The notes under the pieces: generated by a model
The model's database searches: none
Seen by the model: the letters and a program-made list of their open reading frames with translations, nothing else
What the model was told of the DNA's origin: nothing
From: Steroidobacteraceae bacterium
GTDB taxonomy: Bacteria > Pseudomonadota > Gammaproteobacteria > Steroidobacterales > Steroidobacteraceae
DNA length: 64,000 bases
Direction of reading: 5' to 3'
NCBI GenBank assembly: GCA_025458905.1
Contig: JALORN010000005.1
Span: 1-64,000 of the forward strand
Part shown: positions 21,812-32,234 of the stretch, in pieces
How the letters are laid out: each line of letters begins with the position of its first letter
Numbering within the stretch: position 1 is the first letter of the stretch
Translations under genes and position numbers: made by a program

Positions 21812-24616
21812 TCAGGCCAGGCGCCGCACGCGCGCCAGCTGTTCCTCGAGGCTCGCGACCGAGCGCTCGAACTCGACGATGCGCGCCTTCTCCTGATCCA
21901 CCACCGCCGGCGGCGCATTGCGGACGAAGTTCTCGTTGGAGAGCTTGGCCGTGGCCCGGGCGATCTCCTGCCGCGTCTTGGCGAGCTTCCTGCCGAGCCG
22001 CTCGGACTCCGCAGCGGGGTCGATCAGCCCCGCCATCGGCACCAGCACCTTCATCGCGCCGACCAGGGCGGCGGCCGCGGGCGGCGGCGCCTCGGCGGGG
22101 TCCAGCACGCGCATCGACTCGAGACCCGCGAGCCGCTCGAGAAAGGCCCGCTGCGAAGCGATCCTCCGTTGGTCGTCCTCACCCGTGCCCTCGAGCAGCA
22201 CCGGCAGCCTGCGCGCCGGGCTGATGTCCATCTCGCCGCGGATCTGGCGGATGCCGAGCACGAAGGCCTGGATCCAGCGCACGTCGGCCTCGGCCGCGGC
22301 GTCGGCAGGGAATGCCGCGGCATCGGGCCAGGGTGCGACCATCACCGAGGGCGCCGTCGCGCCGGCCATCCGCGCGACGCGCTGCCAGATCTCCTCGGTG
22401 ATGAACGGCATCAGCGGGTGCAGGGCGCGCAGCAGCGCCTCCAGCACCTCGGCGAGCGTACGGCGTGCGCCGCGCTTCAGCGGCGCCGCGATGCCCTCGC
22501 CCTGCAGCACCGGCTTGGTGAGCTCGAGGTACCAGTCGCAGAACTCGTACCAGGTGAACTCGTAGAGCGCGGTGGCGGCGAAGTCGAAGCGGTACTCGGC
22601 AAAGGCCTGCTCGACCTGGCGCAACGTCGCGCCGAGCCGCGAGCGGATCCAGCGGTCGGCGACCGTGAACTCGACGGGGCCGGCCAGCAGGTCCGCGTCG
22701 GCGCCGGTTCCCTCGGGGGACTCGAGCGCCAGCAGCGCGAAGCGCGCGCCGTTCCACAACTTGTTGCAGAAGTTGCGGTAGCCGGCGACGCGAGCCACGT
22801 CGAAGCGCAGGTCGGCGCTCTGGGTCGCGATCGAGGCGAAGGTGAAGCGCAGGGCGTCGGTGCCATGGGCGGCGATGCCCTCCGGGAACGCCTTGCGCGT
22901 CGCCTTCTCGATGGCCGGCGCCATCTGCGGCTGCATCAGCCCGGTGGTGCGCTTGGCGACCAGCGGTTCGAGCGAGATGCCGTCGACGACGTCGAGCGGG
23001 TCGATCACGTTGCCCTTGGACTTCGACATCTTCTGGCCTTCCGAGTCGCGGATCAGGCCATGGACGTAGACCTCCCGGAACGGCACGTCGCCCATGAACT
23101 TCAGGCCCATCATGATCATCCGGGCGACCCAGAAGAAGATGATGTCGAAGCCGGTGACCAGCACCGAGGTCGGGTAGAACTGCCGGAGCTCCGGCGTGTG
23201 CTCCGGCCAGCCGAGCGTCGAGAACGGCCACAGTGCCGAGGAGAACCAGGTGTCGAGCACGTCCTCGTCCTGGCGCAGCGCGACGCCGGCCGTGAGGCCG
23301 TGCCGCGCGCGCACCTCGGCCTCGCTGCGGCCGACGTACACCTTGCCGTCGGCGTCGTACCACGCCGGGATGCGATGGCCCCACCAGAGCTGGCGGCTGA
23401 TGCACCAGTCCTGGATGTTGCGCATCCACTCGAAGTAGGTCTTGGACCAGTTCTCCGGCACGAAGCGGATCGCGCCGCTCTCCACGGCGCGGATCGCGGG
23501 CCCGGCGAGCGCCTCGACCTTCACGTACCACTGGTCGGTGAGATAGGGCTCGAGCACGACGCCGGTGCGGTCGCCGCGGGGAACGGCCAGGCGGTGCGGC
23601 TCGACCTTCTCGACCAGGCCGGCCGCCTCGAGTTCGGAAACGATGCGCCGGCGCGCCTCGAAGCGGTCGAGCCCGCGGAAGCGCTCGGGCACGCTGTCGT
23701 TGAGCGTCGCCGACGGCGTGAAGATGTTGATTTGCGGCAGGCCGTGGCGCAGCCCGACCGCGTGGTCGTCGAAGTCGTGCGCCGGCGTGATCTTGACGCA
23801 GCCGGAGCCGAACTCGGCGCTGGCGTGCGGATCGGCGATCAGCGGGATCTCGCGCCCGGCGAGCGGCAGCTGCAGCATCCGCCCCAGCTGCGCGACATAG
23901 CGCTCGTCGGCGGGGTTCACGGCCACGGCCACGTCTCCGAGCAGGGTCTCGGGGCGGGTGGTGGCGACGACCACGTGGCCGCTGCCGTCGGCGAACGGGT
24001 AGCGCAGGTGCCAGAGGTGGCCGTCCTCTTCCTCCTTCACCACCTCGAGGTCGGAGACGGCGGTCAGCAGCACCGGGTCCCAGTTCACCAGGCGCTTGCC
24101 GCGGTAGACCAGGCCCTCGTCGTGCAGCCGCACGAACACCTCGGTGACGGTCCTCGAGAGCCCTTCGTCCATCGTGAAGCGATCACGCGACCAGGCGACC
24201 GAGGCCCCGAGGCGGCGCAGCTGGGTGGCGATCGTGCCGCCCGACTTCGCCTTCCACTCCCAGACCCGCTCGAGGAAGGCCTCGCGGCCGAGGTCGGTGC
24301 GCTTGCGGCCCTCGGCGGCGAGCTGCCGCTCGACGACCATCTGGGTGGCGATGCCGGCATGGTCCGTGCCCGGCTGCCAGAGCGTCGGCTCGCCGCGCAT
24401 CCGGTGGTAGCGGGTCAGCGCGTCCATGATCGTGTCCTGGAACGCATGGCCCATGTGCAGGGTGCCGGTGACGTTCGGCGGCGGGATCACGATGCAATAG
24501 CCGGGCATTGCGGGCGAACCCGGTGACGAGATGCCCCGGGGCTCGAACCAGCCGGCACGTTCCCAGCGCTCGTAGAGGCGCCGCTCGATGTCCTGCGGCG
24601 AGTAGACCTTGTCCAT
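21812..24616 (-). CDS. valS: Valyl-tRNA synthetase
   Basis: A 934-residue class I synthetase. The HIGH-type motif is in [15 protein letters not shown] at about 42-56, the editing (CP1) domain spans roughly 190-340, and the KMSKS motif KMSKSKGNV is near 528. The anticodon-binding domain and a C-terminal coiled-coil arm rich in Arg/Lys/Glu ([19 protein letters not shown]) are present. Length and order are those of gammaproteobacterial ValS. It starts 35 bases after holC and is followed by the moxR unit. Confidence 0.98.
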   Translation of the reverse strand: MDKVYSPQDIERRLYERWERAGWFEPRGISSPGSPAMPGYCIVIPPPNVTGTLHMGHAFQDTIMDALTRYHRMRGEPTLWQPGTDHAGIATQMVVERQLAAEGRKRTDLGREAFLERVWEWKAKSGGTIATQLRRLGASVAWSRDRFTMDEGLSRTVTEVFVRLHDEGLVYRGKRLVNWDPVLLTAVSDLEVVKEEEDGHLWHLRYPFADGSGHVVVATTRPETLLGDVAVAVNPADERYVAQLGRMLQLPLAGREIPLIADPHASAEFGSGCVKITPAHDFDDHAVGLRHGLPQINIFTPSATLNDSVPERFRGLDRFEARRRIVSELEAAGLVEKVEPHRLAVPRGDRTGVVLEPYLTDQWYVKVEALAGPAIRAVESGAIRFVPENWSKTYFEWMRNIQDWCISRQLWWGHRIPAWYDADGKVYVGRSEAEVRARHGLTAGVALRQDEDVLDTWFSSALWPFSTLGWPEHTPELRQFYPTSVLVTGFDIIFFWVARMIMMGLKFMGDVPFREVYVHGLIRDSEGQKMSKSKGNVIDPLDVVDGISLEPLVAKRTTGLMQPQMAPAIEKATRKAFPEGIAAHGTDALRFTFASIATQSADLRFDVARVAGYRNFCNKLWNGARFALLALESPEGTGADADLLAGPVEFTVADRWIRSRLGATLRQVEQAFAEYRFDFAATALYEFTWYEFCDWYLELTKPVLQGEGIAAPLKRGARRTLAEVLEALLRALHPLMPFITEEIWQRVARMAGATAPSVMVAPWPDAAAFPADAAAEADVRWIQAFVLGIRQIRGEMDISPARRLPVLLEGTGEDDQRRIASQRAFLERLAGLESMRVLDPAEAPPPAAAALVGAMKVLVPMAGLIDPAAESERLGRKLAKTRQEIARATAKLSNENFVRNAPPAVVDQEKARIVEFERSVASLEEQLARVRRLA

Positions 24617-24650
24617 GCGTGATCCGGGGAGAGAGCGGAGCGGGCCGTCG

Positions 24651-24656
24651 ATTATA
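24651..24656 (-). promoter_or_regulatory. Consensus -10 box (TATAAT) for valS, overlapping the holC stop codon
   Basis: On the minus strand the hexamer is exactly TATAAT, and its last three bases with the following one overlap the holC TAA stop (24654-24652). It is 35 bases before the valS ATG. A TGGACA -35-like hexamer lies upstream at 24682-24677, but the spacer is 20 bases, longer than usual. A separate valS promoter inside the holC 3' end is likely. Confidence 0.55.
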
Positions 24657-25125
24657 GCGGCCGGGCGGCCGCGGCCTGTCCACCGACCTGGTGGGTCGCC
24701 GGCTCGGCGCCCAGGCGGCGCCAGGTCCGAAACCGCTCGCGGGCGAGCTGCCGGCCGGCCGGGTCGCCGGCGGGTACCTCGATCACGCGCTCGAACTCGG
24801 TGGCGATCGGCGGCACCTGCGCGCAGAGGTTGACCAGCAGCACGCGCGGCGCGGCGAGCGGTGCGTGGGAGGCGAGCAGCACCGGGGACTCGGCACCGGC
24901 GCCGTCGTCGCCCTCGGCCAGCAGCTCGTGGGGAATGAACGAACCGTCGATGCTGGTCCAGAGCAGCTCGTCGAGCACCACGAGCTCGCGGCGATCGTCG
25001 CCGATGACGAGCGTGCGCTGGCCCGCGGCATGGGCCTTGTCGACCAGGCGGCAGACCAGCGGCAGGCGCGCGCCGTCCCCGGCGGCCGGGTCGGTCACGT
25101 AGAAGTCGACGCGCGGCGCGGCCAC
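24652..25125 (-). CDS. holC: DNA polymerase III subunit chi
   Basis: A 157-residue protein with the chi-subunit pattern: VDFYVTD at the N-terminus, then [39 protein letters not shown], and a later [11 protein letters not shown]. Chi links the clamp loader to single-stranded DNA-binding protein. It sits between pepA and valS, the classical gammaproteobacterial pepA-holC-valS order. It ends with a short Ala-rich tail, and its stop codon overlaps the valS -10 box. Confidence 0.94.
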   Translation of the reverse strand: MAAPRVDFYVTDPAAGDGARLPLVCRLVDKAHAAGQRTLVIGDDRRELVVLDELLWTSIDGSFIPHELLAEGDDGAGAESPVLLASHAPLAAPRVLLVNLCAQVPPIATEFERVIEVPAGDPAGRQLARERFRTWRRLGAEPATHQVGGQAAAARPL

Positions 25126-25153
25126 GGCGGCGAGGCCGATGCTGCGGCGGCGC

Positions 25154-26647
25154 TCAGCGGCCCGCGCGGCGGATCAGGAAGTCCGACAGCAGGGGCACCG
25201 GGCGGCCGGTGCTGCCCTTCTGCGCGCCGCCGAGGTAGGCAGTGCCGGCGATGTCGAGGTGCGCCCAGCGCAGGCCCTGCGCGAACTTGCCGAGGAAGGC
25301 GCCGGCGGTGATCGCGCCCCCGTCACGGCCGGCCACGTTCGCGAAGTCGGCGAAGTTGCTCTTCAGCTGCTCGCCGTACTCCTCCGTGAGCGGCAGCCGC
25401 CAGGCGCGGTCGTCGGCGCGCAGCCCGGAGTCCACGAGGTCGTCGGCGAGCGCGTCGTCGTTGGACATCACCCCGGTGTGGTGCGCGCCGAGCGCGATCA
25501 CGCAGGCGCCGGTCAGGGTGGCGACGTCGACCACGACCTCGGGCTCGTAGCGGCGCGCGTAATGCAGCGCGTCGCAGAGGATCAGCCGACCCTCGGCATC
25601 GGTGTTGAGGATCTCCACCGTCATCCCCGCGGCGCTGGTGACGATGTCGCCGGGCTTGATCGCCCGGCCGCTCGGCATGTTCTCGCAGGTCGGTACGAGC
25701 GCCACCACGTGCAGCGGTAGCGCGAGTTCCGCGGCGACCGTGAGCGCCCCGAGCACGGCGGCCGCACCGGACATGTCGAACTTCATCTCGTCCATCGCCC
25801 CCGGGTCCTTGAGCGAGATGCCGCCGGTGTCGAAGGTGATGCCCTTGCCGACCAGCACCACCGGCGCGCGCCTGGCACGTGCACCCTTGTGCTCGAGCAC
25901 GATGAACTTCGGAGGCTGGTCGCTGCCCTGGGTGACCGCGAGGAAGCAGCCCATCTTCTCCTTGCGGATCGCCTCCTCGTCGAGCACGCGGACGCTGACG
26001 CTCGGGTACTTGGCGGCGATCTCCTGGGCGCGGTCGGCGAGGTAGGACGGCGTGCAGACGTTGCCCGGCAGGTTCGCGAGGTCGCGCATCGTGCGCGCCC
26101 CGAGCCCGATCGCCACGCCGTGCGCGAGGCCGCGACGCACCGCGGCGACGCCCTGCGCCTTGACCGGTCCGAGCTTCAGTTGCTCGAGGACGGGCGCCTT
26201 CGGCTTCTTGCCGGTCTTCAGGTCGTTCACGCGATAGAGCGCCGCGTGGGTCAGGTCCGCCACGGCGCGGCCGTAGTGGTAGTCGTCGAGGTCGCGCGTC
26301 GCGGGCCGCGTCAGCGCGAGCGCGGCACTGCGTACCTGCGTCCGGGCGAGGGCGCCGACGGCCGTCAGCACCGCCTTGCGCCAGGCGCGGCGCGTCAGCG
26401 CGGCCCGAGCGCCCTGGCCGACCAGCAGGATCCGCGACGCCTTGACCTTGGGCAGGCCCGGCACGAGCAGCGACTCGCCGGCCCGGCCCGGGAAATCGCC
26501 GTGCGCCAGCAGCCGGCCGAGGGCGCCGTCGCTGGCGCGGTCGAGTTGCCGTGCCTCGTCGCCGAGCTCGCCATCCTCGTGGATGCCGACGACCAGACAA
26601 TCGACCGGAAGCTGGGCCAGCGGCCTGGAGAAGACGTCGAACTGCAT
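25154..26647 (-). CDS. pepA: Leucyl aminopeptidase (cytosol aminopeptidase, M17)
   Basis: A 497-residue two-domain metallopeptidase. The N-terminal half is the macro-like domain, which in E. coli also binds DNA. The C-terminal catalytic domain includes VGKGITFDTGGISLKD (metal ligands and active-site Lys), KFDMSGAAAVLGA, and the family signature NTDAEGRLILCDAL. The ATG at 26647 gives MQFDVFSRPLAQL, the family N-terminus; longer upstream frames are not conserved. First gene of pepA-holC-valS and divergent from lptF-lptG. Confidence 0.97.
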   Translation of the reverse strand: MQFDVFSRPLAQLPVDCLVVGIHEDGELGDEARQLDRASDGALGRLLAHGDFPGRAGESLLVPGLPKVKASRILLVGQGARAALTRRAWRKAVLTAVGALARTQVRSAALALTRPATRDLDDYHYGRAVADLTHAALYRVNDLKTGKKPKAPVLEQLKLGPVKAQGVAAVRRGLAHGVAIGLGARTMRDLANLPGNVCTPSYLADRAQEIAAKYPSVSVRVLDEEAIRKEKMGCFLAVTQGSDQPPKFIVLEHKGARARRAPVVLVGKGITFDTGGISLKDPGAMDEMKFDMSGAAAVLGALTVAAELALPLHVVALVPTCENMPSGRAIKPGDIVTSAAGMTVEILNTDAEGRLILCDALHYARRYEPEVVVDVATLTGACVIALGAHHTGVMSNDDALADDLVDSGLRADDRAWRLPLTEEYGEQLKSNFADFANVAGRDGGAITAGAFLGKFAQGLRWAHLDIAGTAYLGGAQKGSTGRPVPLLSDFLIRRAGR

Positions 26648-26828
26648 GAACAAGCGCCTCCGCGCCAGCTGCTGCGCATCCCGGCTCGCCGCGACCGTAC
26701 CGCCGGCGAAGCCCTGCCCGGCGCGGCGAACGTTCCCGGAGTTGTCCCGTGCGGGAAGGCCGGGCCGCCCCGCCCGAGCCACCCGTGGGCCCTGGAGCCT
26801 CGCCCTCGGAAGGTCGCCCCCGGGTCTG

Positions 26829-26857
26829 TTGAGACGCAGCGGCCGGTGCACTAACGT
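26829..26857 (+). promoter_or_regulatory. Candidate sigma-70 promoter for lptF-lptG
   Basis: TTGAGA (26829-26834, five of six to consensus) and TAACGT (26852-26857) are separated by exactly 17 bases. A transcript would begin near 26864, leaving a leader of about 43 bases before the lptF start. The box lies in the divergent pepA/lptF spacer. Confidence 0.4.
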
Positions 26858-26906
26858 AGGTGATCCGTCCGAGCGACGATTCTATCCGAACCGGGAAGCC
26901 CTGGCC

Positions 26907-28004
26907 TTGGGCCGTATCCTCGACCGCTACATCCTGCGCCAGGTGGTTGCGAGCTGGCTCGGGGTCACCGCCGTCCTGCTCGTGATCCTGCTGACCAACC
27001 AGGTTGCGCGGGTGCTCGACCGGGCCGCCGAGAACCAGTACCCGCGCGGCGTGGTGCTGGAACTGATCGGACTCAGCGCGCTGCAGAACGTCGCCGTGCT
27101 GATGCCGATCGGCCTGCTGCTCGGCGTGGTCCTCGCCTTCGGCCGGCTCTACCACGACAGCGAGATGGCCGCCGTGCAGTCCTGCGGCGTCGGCCCGGCG
27201 CGGATCTATGGGCCCATGCTGCTCCTCACGGTGGGGGTCACCGTGCTGCTCGCCTGGCTGACCCTGGCGGTGGCGCCCACGGCCGCGGCGCGCACGTTCG
27301 ACCTGCGCAACGAGGCTGCCCGGGCCGGGCAGTTCGCCGCGATCGCACCGGGCAAGTTCCGCAGCTTCGGCGGCGGCGGTACGGTGGTCTACGCCGAGGG
27401 CGCGGCGCCCGACGGCATGCTCGAGCGCGTGTTCGTGAAGCGCAATCGTGGCAGCCGCTACGAGATCGCGGTGGCGCGGCGCGCGCGTCACGCCATCTCC
27501 GAGGACGGTTCCCTTCACACCATGACCCTCTACGACGGCGAGCGCTACGAGGGCGTGCCCGGCAGCGCCCAGTTCCGCATCGTGCGCTTCGCCGAGAACG
27601 TCATCCCGGTCCGCCTGCCGGAGCCTGCCGACGCGCGCAGCTCGCTCGAGGCGCGGCCGACCCGGGCGTTGCTCGCCTCCGTCGATCCCGAGGAGCGCGC
27701 CGAACTGCACTGGCGGGTCGCGCTGCCGGTGATGGCGGTCGCGCTCACCCTGCTCGCCGTGCCGCTCTCGCGGCTGCGGCCGCGCCAGGGTCGCTACTCG
27801 CGCGTCTGGGTCGCCGTGGTGATCTACTTCCTCTACGTCAGCCTGGCCTCCGCGGGCAAGGTCTGGATCGAGCGCGGGACGATGCCCGAGGCGATCGGTT
27901 TGTGGTGGGTGCACGCGTTGGTCGTGGCGATCGCGCTGCTGGTGATCCTCGTGCCCGGGTGGCGGGCGCGGCTGCAGCACCGCGATGCGGTGGTGCCGGC
28001 GTGA
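26907..28004 (+). CDS. lptF: LPS export permease LptF
   Basis: A 365-residue inner-membrane subunit of the LptB2FG complex that extracts lipopolysaccharide from the inner membrane. Three N-terminal membrane segments, a periplasmic jellyroll (about residues 130-255), and three C-terminal segments follow the YjgP/YjgQ layout. ILDRYILRQV near the start and RLYHDSEMAAVQSCGVGP are family motifs. No ATG or GTG exists before the first membrane helix in this frame; TTG at 26907 is the only conventional start. The stop overlaps the lptG GTG. Divergent from pepA, as in E. coli. Confidence 0.94.
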   Translation: MGRILDRYILRQVVASWLGVTAVLLVILLTNQVARVLDRAAENQYPRGVVLELIGLSALQNVAVLMPIGLLLGVVLAFGRLYHDSEMAAVQSCGVGPARIYGPMLLLTVGVTVLLAWLTLAVAPTAAARTFDLRNEAARAGQFAAIAPGKFRSFGGGGTVVYAEGAAPDGMLERVFVKRNRGSRYEIAVARRARHAISEDGSLHTMTLYDGERYEGVPGSAQFRIVRFAENVIPVRLPEPADARSSLEARPTRALLASVDPEERAELHWRVALPVMAVALTLLAVPLSRLRPRQGRYSRVWVAVVIYFLYVSLASAGKVWIERGTMPEAIGLWWVHALVVAIALLVILVPGWRARLQHRDAVVPA

Positions 28005-29068
28005 CCACGCTCGATCGATACCTGCTGCGCTCGATACTCGGTGCGGTGCTGCTGGTCATGGCGGTGTTCCTGACGCTCGGCGGGCTGTTCCTGTTCATCG
28101 GCCAGCAGGACGACATCGGCGTCGGCCGCTACACCGCGCTGGATGCGTCGCTGTTCGTGCTGCTGAACCTGCCGCAGCAGGCCTGGGAACTGCTGCCGAT
28201 CAGCGCCCTGATCGGCACGCTGGTCGGCCTCGGTGGGCTGGCGCGGGGCAGCGAGATCACCGTGATGCGCACCGCCGGCCTCTCGGTCTGGCGCATCGCG
28301 CGCGCGGCCCTGCTCGCCGGCCTGCTGCTCGCGGGGTTCGGCGCGGTGCTCGGCGAGGTGCTGGCGCCGCCGATGCAGCAGCTGGCGCGCCAGGAGAAGG
28401 CCTTCGACAAGTTCGACAACGTCAGCTTCGCCGGCCGCGGCGGCGCCTGGGTGCGCGACGGCAACCTGCTGGTGAACGTCGAGCGCCAGTCGGGGGATGC
28501 GGAGTTCGGCGGGATGCTGGTGTTCGAGCTCGACGAGGCGCATCGGCTGCGGGCCGTGGCGCGCGCCGCCTCGGCGACCGCCGACGCCGCGGGCGGCTGG
28601 CGGCTGTCGCAATACACCGAGTCGCGGTTCGACGGCGACGGCGTGGTGGCACGGCGCGAACCGACGCGCGCGTTGCGGTCGAACGTCAGCGCCGAGTTCG
28701 TCGGCATCGCCGCCGCTGCGCCGAACCAGCTGCCCTCCGCGACCCTCTGGCGCCTGGTGCGCCATTTGCAGGCCAACGGGCTCGATGCGCGACCGACCCT
28801 GTTCGCCCTCTGGTCGAGGATTGCGCGCACCGTCGCGGTGCCTTTCGGCGTGCTGGTCGCGGTGCCGTTCGTGTTCGGGTCCTTGCGATCCTCGGGCAGC
28901 GGCGCACGCACGACGATCGGCTTGCTGATCGGAATCGCGTTCTTCCTGCTCCAGAGGATGCTGGAGAGCGGTGCGGTCGTGTTCGACCTCGACCCGGTGG
29001 TGCTCGCCTGGGTCCCGACGGCCCTGCTCGCCACGGTGGCGCTGGCGCTGATCGCGCGGACCCGCTAG
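28001..29068 (+). CDS. lptG: LPS export permease LptG
   Basis: A 355-residue partner of LptF with the same arrangement: three membrane helices, a periplasmic beta-jellyroll, three membrane helices. TLDRYLLRSILGAVLLVM opens the protein, and GSEITVMRTAGLSVWRI is the coupling-helix region that contacts the LptB ATPase. GTG at 28001 overlaps the lptF stop (GTGA), giving coupled 1:1 synthesis. The partner ATPase LptB is not in this window. Convergent with the DUF4340 gene. Confidence 0.95.
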   Translation: MTTLDRYLLRSILGAVLLVMAVFLTLGGLFLFIGQQDDIGVGRYTALDASLFVLLNLPQQAWELLPISALIGTLVGLGGLARGSEITVMRTAGLSVWRIARAALLAGLLLAGFGAVLGEVLAPPMQQLARQEKAFDKFDNVSFAGRGGAWVRDGNLLVNVERQSGDAEFGGMLVFELDEAHRLRAVARAASATADAAGGWRLSQYTESRFDGDGVVARREPTRALRSNVSAEFVGIAAAAPNQLPSATLWRLVRHLQANGLDARPTLFALWSRIARTVAVPFGVLVAVPFVFGSLRSSGSGARTTIGLLIGIAFFLLQRMLESGAVVFDLDPVVLAWVPTALLATVALALIARTR

Positions 29069-29146
29069 GCATGGCAAGCCCCCGGGAAAGCCCGGCTCCG
29101 TGCTTGCCGGCGGCCACCGACCCGTCCTGACCCGTGCGCGGGCTGC

Positions 29147-30271
29147 TCAGCGCGAGGGCGGCGCGCCGTCGCGGAGCGACGCTGCCGCAGCCGCTCCGGC
29201 AGCCGGCGACGAGGCCTCGAACAGCGCGCCGTAGCGGTAGGCGGGGATCTCGAATTCGTAGCCCGCGGTGCGCCGCTGGATCGTCTTCGCCTCGTCGCGC
29301 GGATCGCCGGCCGGCGTCCGCGCCGCAGCCCCCTCGGGTCGGGCTCCGGGCGCCGCGGTACCTGCGGCAGGCAGCGGGGCGGGGCCGGTCGCCGCGGGGT
29401 CCGAGGACGGCGCCGGGCGCTCGCGCGCAGCAGAGGGATCGAAGCTCGCATCGACGCTGATCCAGCGACGGCCGCCGTCCTCGCGTCCCGCGATTTCCAG
29501 CACCAGCCCTTCCCAGGTGGTGTAGCGCGCACGACGCACGGGCCCCTCGACCGATGTCCCGCCCACTGCGCCGGGCGCGCCGAGCGGACGCGGGCGCACG
29601 TCCTCGAGCGCCAGGCCGTCGAGCGCGCCGGCCAGCGCCGTGGGCAGCCGCTCGTCCTGCAGCGGCAGTGCCGGCGCCGCGGGGCCCGTCAGCGTCACGG
29701 CCCGGACCCGGGTAGCGTCGATGTCGAGCAGCGAGGTGTCGAGCCAGCGGGCGGGATTGCCCTCGGCGGAGACCTGCGGCCGGGCGAGGTAGCTCGGAGC
29801 GGCACCGACTGCCCGCACGAAGCCCTCGCGTCCGCCGGAGGGCTTGCCGAGCACCAGCGACTGGATCGCACCCTTCGCGGTCTTGACGTCGATGCGGGTG
29901 CCGGTCGCGGCCGGCCCGTCGACGTCCTCGACGCCGAGCACCGGGTAGCGCGCAGGGTCGTGGGTCTTCTCCTCGACGACCGCCAGGGCCGACAGGTCCA
30001 GCAGCAGCTTGCGGACCTTGCCGGCGTCCGCGGGCCAGGCGCGCTCGACCACGATCCAGCCGCCAGCGTCCCGGCGCAGGGTCACGCGGCCGCCGTCGCC
30101 GCGCGACAGCCGGACCTCGGCAACGTCGTTGATGGCGGCACGCAACTGCGGCAGCACCGGGTCGCCGACGCCCACGGCACGATCGAGCTGCCGCTGGGAG
30201 GACAGCCAAAACGCCCCGCCGGTTGCGAGCAGGGCAGCGAGCGCCAGCAGGGCGAGGCGCGCCGGCGTCAT
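29147..30271 (-). CDS. DUF4340 domain protein
   Basis: A 374-residue protein with one N-terminal membrane segment (ALLALAALLATGGAFWL), then an extracytoplasmic beta-rich region with repeated units such as VRLSRGDGGRVTLRRDAGGWIVVE, the DUF4340 pattern. A low-complexity Ala/Pro/Gly stretch lies near 285-325. The start overlaps the stop of the GldG-like gene (ATGA). DUF4340 proteins habitually follow GldG-like ABC components, so it is probably an accessory subunit of that transporter; its action is unknown. Confidence 0.88.
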   Translation of the reverse strand: MTPARLALLALAALLATGGAFWLSSQRQLDRAVGVGDPVLPQLRAAINDVAEVRLSRGDGGRVTLRRDAGGWIVVERAWPADAGKVRKLLLDLSALAVVEEKTHDPARYPVLGVEDVDGPAATGTRIDVKTAKGAIQSLVLGKPSGGREGFVRAVGAAPSYLARPQVSAEGNPARWLDTSLLDIDATRVRAVTLTGPAAPALPLQDERLPTALAGALDGLALEDVRPRPLGAPGAVGGTSVEGPVRRARYTTWEGLVLEIAGREDGGRRWISVDASFDPSAARERPAPSSDPAATGPAPLPAAGTAAPGARPEGAAARTPAGDPRDEAKTIQRRTAGYEFEIPAYRYGALFEASSPAAGAAAAASLRDGAPPSR

Positions 30272-32214
30272 GCGTCGCCGCCCCCGGCGGCAGCCCCGGT
30301 GCCGGGGGCCATCCGCTCCTTGTCACGCTGCAGCATCGCGATCGCGGCCTGGCGGCGGCGGCGCCAGCCGGCCGCGAGCAGCGCCATGCCGGCGAACGCC
30401 AGCGGCACGACGACGATGTTGGCGAACTTGAGCTCGTTGCCGAGCGCGCGGATGTCCTGGTCGAGCTGCAGGCGCACGTCGCGCAGCTCCTTGCGTATGC
30501 GCAGCTTCTCGCCCTGGAAGCGCTGCAGCTCCTGCTCCTGCGCCGGTGACAGCAGCACGTCCGCCGACTCGGCGCGGCCGCTCTCGAGCGCCGCGAGCTT
30601 CTGCTCCGTGTCCTGCAGCTGCTGCTCGAGTTCCTGCTCCTTGGCGCGGAAGCGGTCCTCGGCCGAGCGACGCAGCGCCTCGACGCGGTCGAACGGACGG
30701 GTGAAGCTCGCGCGGCCGCGGATGCTGATCAGGTCGTTGCTGCCGGCGAGGTTGTCGAGGGCGTTCCACACCAGGTCGCCGTTGTTGGCCCAGGCCTGTG
30801 CGACGCGCTGGCCGAAGAGGTTCTGCTGCCGCACCCAGAGGAAGTCGGAGAGCATGTCGGTGTCGGCGACGACCACCAGGTTGAGCGGCTTCGACGACGC
30901 CGCGAGCCGCGGCGCGGCGCCGGTCTCGACGCCGGCAGGCGGGCCATCGGGGAACGCGCTGCGGACGTTGCCCGTGACGCGCGCCGCCAGTGCGTAGCGC
31001 TGGCCGGTCGGCGCGAAGCCGTCGCGCAGCGTCGCCGGGTCCATCAGCATCTGGAAACGCGAGACGGGCAGGGGAGCGGCCTGGGTGCTGGTCGTCGCCA
31101 GCGGTTCGAACTTCGAGCTCGCGCCCTTGCGCGGCGCGAGGAACCCCGCCGAGGCGAGGTTCAGCGAGGTCAGCGAGGCCGTGACCACGTCGCCGCGCGC
31201 CAGCGACCCGGCGTCGAGGCCGAGGATGCCGATGTGCCGCGTCGGCGGCTCGCCCGGGCGCATGCTGACGACCAGGCCGCGCTCGAGGTCGCCGATCGCC
31301 TGCCCGCGGTCGAAGTCCACCCCCCAGGCGGCCAGCAGCGGGCCGGGATCGGAGGCGCGGTCCGCTCCGAGCGCCGCCAGCGGGTTGCCCGGCTCCGCGC
31401 CCGACGGGTCGGCCTCGGCCAGCGGGTCGACGAACATCAGGACGCGGCCACCGCGCAAGGCATACTGGTCGATGGCGTACAAGGTCGCGGGTGACAGCGC
31501 CTTCGGATGCACCAGCACGAGGACGTCGACGTCCGCACCGATCTCCCTGGTGGTCGGCTCGAGCGGACGCACGTCGAAGAGTTGCTCGGCCTGCCCGAGC
31601 ACCAGCCACGGCTCGCTCGCCTGGCCGCTCATCGGGTCGAAGCCGCCGCTCATCGGCAGCGACGACAGCCAGGCGACCACCGGCTTGCGCGGCGTCGAGA
31701 GCTGGTGGACGAGCTTGGCGACGTCGTACTCGAGGAAGGCCTCCTTCGCCGGGTCGAAGAAATCGATCGCGGCGCGGCCGTCGGTCGAGTTGGTGGCCGC
31801 GAGGCCGAAGTAGAACGGGTTGCCGTCGCCACCGAGCGGCACGGCGCGCATGCCGAGCTCGGCCGCCCGGTCCTCTTCCTCCGAGAACGGCTGCGGGTCG
31901 ATCACGGTCAGCCGCAGCTTGCCGCCGGAGCGCGATGCGAGTTCCTGCAGGAACTCGCGCACGCGCGTGCCATAGGTGCGCAGGGCCGGGTAGGCGGTGG
32001 CCGCCTCCGACGAGAAGAAGAAATAGAGGTTGATCGGTTCCTTCAGGCTGCCGACCAGGCGCTCCGTCCCGGGTGCCAGGGTGTACAGGCGGTTCTCGGT
32101 GAGGTCGAGACGCGCGCCGCGCAGCAGGTTCGACGACAGCACGTTCAGCGCGACGAACAGCACGCCGAGCGCGACGATGGCGCCGGCGCCGAGGGTGGAT
32201 CGCTTGGTCGTCAT
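30268..32214 (-). CDS. GldG-like ABC transporter auxiliary component
   Basis: A 648-residue protein with an N-terminal membrane helix (AIVALGVLFVALNVL), then LRGARLDLTENRLYTLAPGT, the opening of GldG-type proteins. A large periplasmic ABC-type 'unknown substrate' domain follows (GRVLMFVDPLAE, IGILGLDAGSL). A coiled coil rich in Glu/Gln lies at about 540-605, and a C-terminal helix (VVVPLAFAGMALLAAGW) precedes a basic tail. In Bacteroidetes GldG works with GldA/GldF in gliding, but similar sets occur widely with no proven substrate. It is third in the four-gene unit. Confidence 0.9.
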   Translation of the reverse strand: MTTKRSTLGAGAIVALGVLFVALNVLSSNLLRGARLDLTENRLYTLAPGTERLVGSLKEPINLYFFFSSEAATAYPALRTYGTRVREFLQELASRSGGKLRLTVIDPQPFSEEEDRAAELGMRAVPLGGDGNPFYFGLAATNSTDGRAAIDFFDPAKEAFLEYDVAKLVHQLSTPRKPVVAWLSSLPMSGGFDPMSGQASEPWLVLGQAEQLFDVRPLEPTTREIGADVDVLVLVHPKALSPATLYAIDQYALRGGRVLMFVDPLAEADPSGAEPGNPLAALGADRASDPGPLLAAWGVDFDRGQAIGDLERGLVVSMRPGEPPTRHIGILGLDAGSLARGDVVTASLTSLNLASAGFLAPRKGASSKFEPLATTSTQAAPLPVSRFQMLMDPATLRDGFAPTGQRYALAARVTGNVRSAFPDGPPAGVETGAAPRLAASSKPLNLVVVADTDMLSDFLWVRQQNLFGQRVAQAWANNGDLVWNALDNLAGSNDLISIRGRASFTRPFDRVEALRRSAEDRFRAKEQELEQQLQDTEQKLAALESGRAESADVLLSPAQEQELQRFQGEKLRIRKELRDVRLQLDQDIRALGNELKFANIVVVPLAFAGMALLAAGWRRRRQAAIAMLQRDKERMAPGTGAAAGGGDA

Positions 32215-32234
32215 CGCCCGGCCGCCCCCCTTGC

